A stretch of 64,000 nucleotides of DNA from assembly GCA_018806915.1 (NCBI GenBank), contig JAGKQI010000093.1, forward strand, positions 434,001 through 498,000, given 5' to 3'. The position numbers and the translations under genes were made by a program. The stretch is from Phytophthora colocasiae (Eukaryota; Oomycota; Peronosporomycetes; Peronosporales; Peronosporaceae). Under the pieces are notes generated by a model. That model ran no database searches. It saw nothing but the letters and a program-made list of their open reading frames with translations, and was not told where the DNA came from. This document shows positions 10,567-19,418 of this stretch, piece by piece (positions within the stretch are counted from its first letter, which is position 1; each line of letters opens with the position of its first letter).

Positions 10567-10862
10567 ACAATAATGTTGATTAAAGTATTGAGCGATGTCC
10601 GCAACAGTTTATCTGTTTGAAGCCTTTGGCGGTCCAAAGTGTGCTAGACACGACCAAACTGGACAAAAATGCTACGAGTACTAACAAAACCGCTTCGAAA
10701 TGGAAGACATCTGTGCAAATAATGCAATCTCATTGGTTGTTCAGCGGGTATAAGCCTTGGTTTGTCTGCCATAAGTCGATATCCTGTTGAATCCGATTGC
10801 TGGGAGCGCTTGCGCGCCAAAACTGCGCGCCAAGTTTGATTGGCTGCGCGACGCTACCTCTC

Positions 10863-10958
10863 TTCCCTACGCGCACCAAATTTTCGGCCAGTTCTAGACT
10901 AGAAGGAAGTGAAGATGAACTAGTATGGAACTGGCCGAAAAGTTTGCGTGCGTAGGGA
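10863..10958. repeat. imperfect inverted repeat (about 31-bp arms) inside the piggyBac-like element
   Basis: Left arm 10863-10894 and right arm 10928-10958 share TTTTCGGCCAGTTC and CCCTACGC blocks in opposite orientation, separated by about 33 bp. It lies downstream of the transposase stop codon, so it could form a hairpin in the 3' untranslated region or mark an older nested insertion. Confidence 0.75.
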
Positions 10959-11028
10959 GCCAAGGCTACAGATCAAACAAGACGCTGACCGGTGCTGCAT
11001 TATATTTTGGAACGCTATGTGAATAGCA

Positions 11029-13853
11029 CTAACTACTGTCCTCCTCGTCAGTATCACTCGCGTCGCCACGCTTGCGCTTTCTGAAGCGAATGCGCTTCTT
11101 CAGGTGGGAAAGAATGAGAGTGCCGTTTACCCACGTCGTGTGCCAAATTTGGCTGCAGGTGAGCGAGTTGCCCGTTTCCTCGCGGCGGACCCGATTGCAT
11201 AGCGGTACGTAGCCATCAAATGCCACGCAACAAGCCTCTACAGAAGTAGCTCGTCTCTAATCCTTTTTGTTTTGGGTGGCGATAGTGCTGAGCAAACCTT
11301 GCACAGGTGCTGACGGCGCTTGCCATGGTAAAGACTGTCATTGTTTTCCAGCGTGTGCTCTCGTGTAGGTAGAGGCATTGAAGCCAAGTCTTCTGCGTTC
11401 ATGTTTGCTCGAAAGGTCGCTGCGGTGACCCCCAGCAACTCTACCTGTAGGCGCCGCATATACTCGGCGTGCGTGGGTACCGGCTCTCCTCTTTTGCACC
11501 AACTTGTGAAGGATGAAGCCGTTCACGACGGCCATGTCGACGAAAGCTAGGAACAGTTGCTTGTAGTACTTCTTGAACGATACGCATTGCTGGGATTGAA
11601 TAACTCTGCAAGCGGAGCTGATCGTGAGTCGACACCGCCCATACCAGCGTGGTAGTCAGCCACAAGTTGCGGACACGGTACGTTTGTAAGCACACCAGAA
11701 CGCTTGTCTTTCCTAACGACCGCTGTCCGGGTTGTTGCGCAGCCCGTCGCGATCATATTCACGGGCTTACTGTCCATCCAGGACACCCAACGAGCGATGG
11801 GTGGTCAATGGCTTGGGCAATGCGATAGGTTCCGCGGGGCATGGCTGCGGGTCGCGACTTCTGAGTAAATGACAGCGTCGTCGGCCACCCCAGTCGGTCG
11901 TTGCGATGGGTGCCGACAAAGTAATCTCCCATGCTCAGGAGTTGCGGTGCCAGTGCGCACGAGCTGTAGAAGTTGTCAGCAATTACCAGGCGTTTACCGG
12001 GTTGTCCGTCAAGTGCCTTGCCAATGTTGCAAAGCACCGCTTTCTGGGCGACGCCCTTCGCCTCTGTTTGTCCTTCTCAGCGCCGAGGTACACTTCAACT
12101 CTGTATAATACAGAGCACGATACAGAATATCATTAGCACCGATTAGCTTATTCTGTAGCATACAGCAAAGCATTACTGCAACACGGACTGCCTTATTCCG
12201 CGTTATACAGAATAACCCACCTTGTACAGTAGCCGGTGTCCGCGCAGCACGTCATATAACACTTAGTGCCGTACTTATTGCGGCTTATCCTTGTTATAAA
12301 CGCGAATGGGATTGAACTGGCTTCGATTTGGAATGGTTCCCTCATCGAAGCTCACACGAGCACCCATCCGGTAGCCGCGACGAAACGTCTTCTCAATGGT
12401 TTGAAGCACTGGGCGCACCTTCCAGGCTCTTGTCCGTTTGAGCGGACGCGTCGTTGTTGCTCGCAAAATGCAGAAAGCGTGTGATAGTCTTGAATCGATC
12501 ACGCTTCATATACCGCCCAAATGTGCCACGAGGCACAGCACCATCCTCCTGCGTCGCCCAGTGCTTGTTCAATCCATCGGTGTGTGCACAGAGTGTCCTA
12601 GCCACAAGGAGACCTATGACGTGCACGATTTCATGTACCTTTACTGGTTTCATTTTCTGAAGCTTGGCCATAATGTCTGTGAGGGGCATCACTCGTCTTG
12701 TTGGGTCCTTGGCTTGAGCTTCAAGCTGACGCGCACGGGTTTTCTCGGCGATACTGGGAATGCACTCCACGCGATAGTCGTTGGTCTCTTTTGTAATGTG
12801 AATCCACAGATCCTTTGGCAAGAAGTAAAAAAACATTCCAAGCGGCGACGCTGCGAAGGCTACAGCCGATTTCGTGGGGCCGTAGTCGCCGTCGTACAGG
12901 TCATTAGCACCGTATAGAGCCAGCTCATCTGTATTCAGGTACATACAGATTAGTCAAATCACCTTCTCATCATATTCTGTATCATACAGACTAACCTGAA
13001 TGGTCTTGATCAAACACTTTCCAACCGGATAACCCGAGCTGACGCATGGCGTCGTCATCCTGCTGGAATAAGTGACTCTCATCTTCGTAGTCGCTATCAG
13101 ATTCAATGTCGCTGCCGAAGTCGTAATGTTCATGCGCGGCGGCAATCAAGGCGTCATCATCGTCAGCATCTTCATCGTCAGATAATGGCTCTTTGGTCAC
13201 ATTCACGTCGTCAGGGGAAACAGGCTCAAATAGGGTTTCAGCGCGCATTGCATCGATGAATTGGTTGCTGTCAAAAGCATCAACGTCGCCACCAGAGCCA
13301 AGATCACCAGTATTCACCAATTCAGTATCCTCCGGAATAGCAGGCGGACCATCGACTTGTTCTGTATCAGCTGGATTATCATCGCTGGTAGACACCACCT
13401 CAACTTGAGCTTCAGGCGCCAGCACCGGTGTAACACCAGCGTCAACAGCGGGAGCAGCTACTTGGATAGTCCTCGGCACGGAAGAACTTTCATTTGGGTC
13501 GCGATTGACCACCGGGGCAGCAAGAGGAGCTCGAGCAGGTGACGCAGCCAACCGCTTGCGTGGAGGGGGCACTATTGGCAGCTCCAACAATCCTGACTGC
13601 CGCGCAAACTCCATCAGCTCGTTCTCACCTGTAAACACATCAATACATTAGAGATCGTCTTGCATAGCCACCAAATAAGATCCTTACCAACAAAGTAGTC
13701 AGTTGCACGACGGGATTCGTGTAATCGACCAGACACGCCGGGCTTGACGTACGTGAAATCCACGCTTTGTCCTTTCGGCTTTCTAGCCTTCCATCCTGCC
13801 TTGGAGAGATCGCGCCATAGCTGCTTGAAGGACTTTTCGTTGGGCCCGTTCAT
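11029..13853 (-). pseudogene. piggyBac-type transposase, multi-exon, decayed
   Basis: Exons can be joined in frame at 13853-13688, 13628-12996, 12928-12221 and from 12100 onward. The N-terminal part is acidic. The catalytic region follows: WKVRPVLQTIEKTF and SFDEG near 12340-12430, VIADNFYSS near 11990 and HAGMGGVD near 11620. A Cys-rich end (CKVCS, then PLCNRV...LTC) finishes at 11029. These match DDE_Tnp_1_7 proteins. One-base frameshifts near 12420, 12050 and 11780, and more toward the end, break the protein. Introns of 59, 67 and 120 bp have normal borders, which argues that the gene was once functional and spliced. Confidence 0.85.
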
Positions 13854-14080
13854 ACGGAAAAATGAACGAGTGGCTTAGAGGGAGAGTGGAGGAGATGCGG
13901 GTTGCAATTAGGATTTTCAAACCTCTAGCCGATTTATATCGTCTTTTCTATGGAGGGAGGTTAATCCCCGTCTATCTTCCTTGCATGCGATCCATAATGA
14001 TAAGCACTCCATACAAAATTTAGTATGCGAAAGAAATGCTTGTTGGCAGCTTCGCTGAATATTTTAACCTCTAAAACCGC

Positions 14081-14120
14081 TTATTCTGTATTATACAGAA
14101 TATCGTCTTACAGGGGTTAA
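14081..14120 (-). repeat. right terminal inverted repeat of the piggyBac-like element
   Basis: Read from the tip inward on the minus strand it is TTAACCCCTGTAAGACGA and then the palindrome at 14083-14101. It is 5 bp shorter than the left end between the GACGA block and the palindrome. Confidence 0.88.
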
Positions 14121-14227
14121 TAAGAGGCAAAAGCGCGGGGCTACAGTGCGTGCCATTCGACGATTACTCGGATCAAGAGCACATCGCTACCACGGGCACA
14201 AGCACCGTGTCTACCGCCAGCACCAGT

Positions 14228-16243
14228 ATGACCACAAGTTTCTCTTCGGCGTCGCGCGTTGCCGACCGCATGCGCAGCTTTAAGAAAGGTATCGATGCGG
14301 ACGAAACTCGACGGAGACGGGAAGACACGACCATCCAGATTCGTAAGAACCGACGCGAAGAGCGTCTCAACCAGCGAAGACGTATGATCCCTATGGTACA
14401 AACAATCTGACGCAAAACGAACTAAATAGTAATAACGTACTTACTGGCTATGATGCGAACAGGACTGCAATAATGGAGCTGGCGGTATGGAGATGGAAGC
14501 GGTGGTGCATACACCGTCTACAAGTGCAGATGTGCCCATGAGGTCCCTTAACGGCGTCAGTGTACGCTTTTCATTGCTGACTGTGGTGACTAATACACTA
14601 AACAGGCAGATATTGATATTGACTGGCTGTTGGCATATTTAGGTGTCGGACTTGCCCAAAATTGCGGCCATGATTCAATCGCTGGACCCGATGGAGCAGT
14701 CAAACGCAGTATCGAGGCTGAGAAGACTGCTATCACTTGGTACGTGGTGTATGGGAGGGTAATGAAGTGACTGAGCTGTGCACTAATGACTGGAAAATGG
14801 TTTTGGACAGAGACCAACCCACCGATTCAGGAGGTGATCGATCTAGGCGTTGTACCGTTACTTGTGGGATTTTTGACACAACATGACCGACCAGAGATGC
14901 AGTTTGAGGCTGCATGGGCGCTCACAAATATTGCATCAGGCACGACGGAACACACTGAAGTGGTGATCAAATGTGGAGCCGTTGAACTATTGTGCACGCT
15001 GCTGCTTTCTTCGAATGAAGATGTATGCGAGCAGGCAGTGTGGGCTCTGGGAAACATCGCGGGCGATTCGCCACAGTGCCGTGATTTGGTATTAAACGCA
15101 GGAGCAATGATGCCGTTACTCGCTGTTCTGCGAAGATCATCTGGAAAAGTTTCGATCCTCAGGAATGCGACGTGGACACTATCGAACTTTTGCCGTGGGA
15201 AACCCAGACCAGATTTCGATCTTATTAGCCCTGCGCTGCAGCTTCTTCCGCATTTGATCCATTCACCAGACAAGGAAGTTGTTGCAGATGCGTGCTGGAC
15301 GCTCTCATACCTCTCGGATGGATCAAGAGAATCAATTCAGGCCGTTATCGACGCTGGAGTATGCAGTCGGGTAGTGGATTTACTAGGCCATACAAATCCA
15401 GCTATTCAGACGCCAGTACTGCGTACAGTGGGAAACATTGTGACAGGGAATGAGGAGCAGACGCAATTGATGCTGGACTTGGCCATTCTTCCACGTCTCG
15501 TGCCACTACTCAAGCACGAGAAGAAGCTCATGCGCAAGGAAGTATGCTGGGTAATTTCCAACATTACAGCTGGAACGCGGAGCCAGATTCAGGAAGTGAT
15601 CGATGCGAATGTGATTCCACCTCTACTGTTTCAGTTGATGTCGGTCGAGCTTGACGTCCGAAAAGAAGCAGCTTGGGCAATCTCGAACGCCACGTCTGGA
15701 GGCACCACACAGCAGATCAAATATTTAGTACAACAAGGTAAGGGCCACATACTGCTGTATCTTCACTGTGGCTTTACTGACAGACTTGTGCTTTGTAGGG
15801 TGTATCCCCCCGTTAGTTAAGCTCCTGGATGTCCAAGACCCGCGTGTGATCAGCGTGTCGTTAAACACGCTAGAAAACATTCTTCAAGCTGGCGAGGCAG
15901 ACATGTCGGTGTCAGACAGTGAAAATACCATGGCGAGATACATTGAAGAAGCAGACGGCATTGAGCTGATCCAAAACTTGCAATTTCATCAAGAAGAACG
16001 TACGTTGAGTTCAAGCCTAGAGTTGACTCAGTGACTAACGATCTTCCTTTTGATGCAGATATCTACGAGAAGTCTGTGAGTATTATCAAGGAATATTTCG
16101 ACGGCGAAGACGAAGAAGACCTCAACGTCGCTCCAGCAATGGACTACAGCGCGCAACACATTTCATTTGGGGTGGGCATCAATCCTGTTAGTACAGTTGC
16201 AGACGGAGGCAGTATCCGATTTAACTTTAGCCCGAAGTGTTAG
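14228..16243 (+). CDS. importin subunit alpha
   Basis: Six exons (14228-14395, 14463-14561, 14643-14739, 14811-15737, 15799-15999, 16059-16243) join in frame to 558 residues. The adaptor binds nuclear localisation signals and hands cargo to importin beta. An importin-beta-binding domain rich in Arg/Lys (RMRSFKKGID, then ETRRRRED) opens the protein. Armadillo repeats follow, with the recurring WALGNIAG, WTLSNFCRG, WTLSYLSDG and WVISNITAG pattern whose Trp and Asn residues bind cargo Lys side chains. The C-terminus has the IYEKS...EYF motif. The frame is open upstream of 14228 as far as the transposon, but that ATG is the first one. The piggyBac-like element ends 107 bp upstream and may have displaced the original promoter. 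Confidence 0.93.
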
Positions 16244-16444
16244 GTTAAAGCATCGTATTCGAGATCTTTCAGAGTTACAAAAGAATGTGAACCAAAAATA
16301 TAAATCTCTTCATGTTCCGCTGCGTTACTTATAGGGAGACAGGAGCTCTGCTCGGCACCAAAATCTGCATTTGGTCGTCGACTCTAGAATTTGTCGCCTG
16401 CTCTCTTGATCCTCGACTAGGTCGCTAAGACGCAGGAGTTTTTC

Positions 16445-16827
16445 CTATTCTGCGCCGTACGTAGGGACCACCAAGATGTGCCACTGGTGCAGCCAACAGC
16501 ATGCCCTGCATCATAACAAACCCAATAAAAAGTTAGCGAGTGTATCGGGAAAGAGCATGAATATCGCATTTTCTGCTCACCAGAACATCCAGAGACATAT
16601 ACCAGTCATAAAGGCTAGCAACGTGAAGATTCTACAGGCACAAATGCACAAAAAATAAGTTTTAATTATGCTAGAATAGGAGCTTTTAGGCTGAAACGGC
16701 CCACTTACGACGAGTTCTCGCGGCTCATATTGCCTGTGACGCCCATGCCGATACCGGCGAAGCACGCCAGCAGCGTAAGCACCAGGTACGTGATGGATCC
16801 GTTCAGCAGGGGCGCGGGGATCTCCAT
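16445..16827 (-). CDS. V-type H+-ATPase subunit e
   Basis: Three small exons (16827-16709, 16631-16581, 16505-16445) join in frame to 76 residues. The introns are 77 and 75 bp with GTAAGT and GTGAGC donors and CAG/TAG acceptors. The product has two membrane segments, about residues 13-32 and 41-62. The C-terminal pattern CLWMFWACCWLHQWHILVVP matches the W..WA...L.Q...LVVP signature of the e subunit of the membrane (Vo) sector. Subunit e is needed for assembly of the proton pump of vacuole and Golgi. The gene is too fragmented to appear as one reading frame. It is encoded tail-to-tail with importin alpha, 201 bp away. Confidence 0.8.
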
Positions 16828-16985
16828 CGTTGCGCGTGAGTCGAAGCGATGCGCACTGCCCGCTCGCTGTCTTGTCCTCGGCTTCTTATAATGGAGCTTG
16901 AGGGAGCGTATAAGTGTTCGGAGAGGTATGCTTACAGCTGTTCTATACTTAGAGCTATATAAATAGAAGCAATCAAAGAAATACA

Positions 16986-17078
16986 ATGGACGACCTCATT
17001 CCGAATCTTTTTTGGGCGTTCTCTACGTGGACCACATTGTTTGGTGTGGCGGCGATGTGGTACTGGTGCTGCATTTGA
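16986..17078 (+). CDS. possible 30-residue membrane peptide (uncertain)
   Basis: An ATG-to-TGA frame encodes a Trp-rich peptide with one likely membrane segment (FWAFSTWTTLFGVAAMWYWC). It is divergent from the V-ATPase e gene with 158 bp between the start codons, and its stop lies 13 bp before the TA target of the Tc1 element. The size and single helix recall the OST4 subunit of oligosaccharyltransferase, but I see no firm sequence match. It may also be a chance frame or the first exon of a gene split by the transposon. Confidence 0.25.
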   Translation: MDDLIPNLFWAFSTWTTLFGVAAMWYWCCI

Positions 17079-17093
17079 ACATGATCGAATCTA

Positions 17094-17338
17094 CACTCCC
17101 GGCCAAAATTTTACGGCCACCCCGTATTTTCGCTATAACTTTTTTTTCTACTGCGAGTTGAGACTTGCTGTTTAGATATGTGTTTTATGCACTAAAGATA
17201 CACAAAAGTACGATGAGAAGCTAGCGGATTTCGCTCCGTGAGGGGAGGCTCCCATACAAATATCCGATTTGCCCACCTGGACACAATTTACGGCCACTTC
17301 ATCCTATACAATTTTCAATATCAATGTAACGAAAAAAT
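17094..17338 (+). repeat. left terminal inverted repeat of the Tc1-type element
   Basis: It pairs with 18444-18687 over about 245 bp. The only visible difference is one base in the T run near 17150. Confidence 0.92.
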
Positions 17339-17353
17339 AGCTTTATTAGCCGG

Positions 17354-18343
17354 TTAGTAGTGTGTTTTGCCACCCTGGTTGGAGATGACTTCGATGCAAC
17401 GCCCCGGCATCGACGCAATAAGCTTCCTTAAGTAGGTGAGGTCTAGCGCATCCCACGCGGCGAGAATAGCTGCGGTCAAATGTGCTACATTATCGTACTG
17501 CTTTCCATTGTAGTACACGATCTGAGCCATAATAGCCCAGACGTTCTCGATTGGATTCAAGTCCGGTGAACGGGCGGGCCAATCGAGAACTCGGATGCCT
17601 GCTTCTGCAAAGAATTCAGTTGTCAGTTTGAAGCGGTGGATTGAGGCGTTGTCCTGCTGATAGACATAATCTAGACCGTGATGTAGGTGAGCAAACGGTA
17701 GCATGTACTCTGACACAGTGTGCACGTAATGCTCCGATGCCTGACGTCCTTGAAGCACCGCCAGCTTTGATTTTCCGGCTGCACTGAAGCTTCCCCAGAC
17801 CATCACCGACCCACCACCGTTCTGCCGCCGAACGGTTTGCCTTGCAGGTCGCCGTATGTCGCGCCAGTAGTGACGTAGCCCATCAGGTCCGTCGAGGTTA
17901 AACTTTTTCTCGTCGGAGAAAACGATTTCGCGCCACATGTCCGGCTGGACAATCATCCTCTTAGCCCAATCCAGGCGAGCGAGCTTGTGCTGCTTAGTGA
18001 GAGGAAGGGTGTTGTCCATTTTCGTGTAGTCCAGCCAGTCAACGCCCGCCAGAAGGCGACGAATTGTGCGAGATGAGCACTTGCACGAGAGCTCCTCCTT
18101 CAGCCGAATGGAACTGTAGTCGCCAGTGGCAGCCTTGCGGACAATGCGACGAACTTCCCGTTTAGAGAGCGTAGGCTTTCTCCCTCGAGTGCGGCGGCTG
18201 TGCGAGCTGGTCCCCAACGCGCGCTGTACACAGTCCCTTGACCGATTTATCTTCTTGGCGATAGCTCGAATGCTAAAGCCGCCTTCGTGAAGCCCTTTGA
18301 TCCGCCCGCGCTCGACGTCAGTCAAGGACGGTCCCCTGACCAT
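17354..18343 (-). CDS. Tc1-type transposase
   Basis: From the ATG at 18343 the protein has 329 residues, the usual Tc1 size. The N-terminal half carries two helix-turn-helix-like DNA-binding segments (LTDVERGRIKGLHEGGFSIR and a GRKPTLSKREVRRIVRK block). The catalytic triad is visible: Asp in VFSDEKKFNLDG, Asp in YVYQQDNASIH and Glu in SPDLNPIENVW, with 34 residues between the last two (DD34E). No frameshift or internal stop is present. The frame is open upstream of 18343 into the inverted repeat, but this ATG gives the expected N-terminus. Confidence 0.94.
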   Translation of the reverse strand: MVRGPSLTDVERGRIKGLHEGGFSIRAIAKKINRSRDCVQRALGTSSHSRRTRGRKPTLSKREVRRIVRKAATGDYSSIRLKEELSCKCSSRTIRRLLAGVDWLDYTKMDNTLPLTKQHKLARLDWAKRMIVQPDMWREIVFSDEKKFNLDGPDGLRHYWRDIRRPARQTVRRQNGGGSVMVWGSFSAAGKSKLAVLQGRQASEHYVHTVSEYMLPFAHLHHGLDYVYQQDNASIHRFKLTTEFFAEAGIRVLDWPARSPDLNPIENVWAIMAQIVYYNGKQYDNVAHLTAAILAAWDALDLTYLRKLIASMPGRCIEVISNQGGKTHY

Positions 18344-18443
18344 CAAATTGCGAAATAACGGCCAGTGCACACGTAGCCCACGCGAGAAGTGACTGCAACC
18401 ATCCAGTCTACTGGTGGCTGAGAGCGGATGCTGAACGCTAGCA

Positions 18444-18687
18444 ATTTTTTCGTTACATTGATATTGAAAATTGTATAGGATGAAGTGGCCGTAAATTGTG
18501 TCCAGGTGGGCAAATCGGATATTTGTATGGGAGCCTCCCCTCACGGAGCGAAATCCGCTAGCTTCTCATCGTACTTTTGTGTATCTTTAGTGCATAAAAC
18601 ACATATCTAAACAGCAAGTCTCAACTCGCAGTAGAAAAAAAGTTATAGCGAAAATACGGGGTGGCCGTAAAATTTTGGCCGGGAGTG
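18444..18687 (-). repeat. right terminal inverted repeat of the Tc1-type element
   Basis: It is the reverse complement of 17094-17338. It lies just upstream of the transposase start codon at 18343, so it probably holds the transposase promoter. Confidence 0.92.
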
Positions 18688-18795
18688 TAGCTCCGTCTAT
18701 AGTCCGGCACTCAGAAGCTATGCACAACTTCGAACTCTATTCACTCGCCAAGTCAAGCGTCCAACTAGTATCCTTTTCGTCCGCAAATTTATGAG

Positions 18796-18992
<197 letters not shown>

Positions 18993-19224
18993 GGGTGCAA
19001 TGTTTGCGTGTTGTGGCTCTCCCAGTGTGAAGCACAGATCAAAGCGCGTCAAACCTCAATGCGTTCAAACTGCACGTTCACTAGCGATACTGGCAGTAGT
19101 TGGGCCCTCGGCCGCTGCGAATAAGGCCCAAGCCTACCTAACCACCAGGCGTGAAATACATTCTTTCATTCATATCAACCGAGTACTTAACAGTGTTTGC
19201 CTATTCTCCATCATCATAAGGTGT
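18993..19224. other. short unique stretch between microsatellite and LINE, no gene recognised
   Basis: Before the LINE inserted, this stretch was continuous with 28014 onward. No conserved coding segment is visible across the restored junction. Confidence 0.5.
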
Positions 19225-19240
19225 TTAAATCGAGTACAGA
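19225..19240 (+). repeat. target-site duplication of the LINE, left copy
   Basis: TTAAATCGAGTACAGA is identical to 27998-28013. It borders the 3' tail of the element. Confidence 0.93.
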
Positions 19241-19418
19241 TTTGATTTTGATTTTGATTTTTGGCGGTTATGACGGCTTACTACACCCGGCGCCGTGACG
19301 GCGCCGCATACGGAGGATCGCCCCGCGGCAGCAGCCCAAAAAGACTGCGGCCAGCCCCCTCGCGGGCGGTTGGCCTAAAACCTGGCCTTCTTTCTATCAG
19401 ACCTAGTCTACCTATGTG

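Larger units (their letters stand above)
10522..14120 (-). mobile_element. complete piggyBac-like DNA transposon
   Basis: The element is flanked by TTAA at 10522-10525 and 14117-14120, the piggyBac target duplication. The two ends read inward TTAACCC.TGTA.GACGA with single mismatches, followed by the same palindrome of the form ATTCTGTA-N3-TACAGAAT. Inside lies a minus-strand gene for a DDE transposase of the piggyBac type in several exons, now frameshifted. The element sits between the rhomboid gene and importin alpha, ending 107 bp before the importin start codon. It is about 3.6 kb long, longer than many insect piggyBac elements. Confidence 0.9.
17094..18687 (-). mobile_element. intact Tc1-type (DD34E) DNA transposon with long inverted repeats
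   Basis: The element is flanked by TA at 17092-17093 and 18688-18689. Its ends CACTCCCGGCC are part of inverted repeats of about 245 bp (17094-17338 and 18444-18687) that differ by only one base in a T run plus their inner edge. Inside is an uninterrupted transposase. Near-identical long repeats and an intact gene indicate a young, possibly active copy. Confidence 0.94.

Noticed and set aside
12099..12245. Intron palindromes considered as nested miniature transposons
   Set aside because: They lack the TTAACCC tips and TTAA duplications that an independent insertion would carry.
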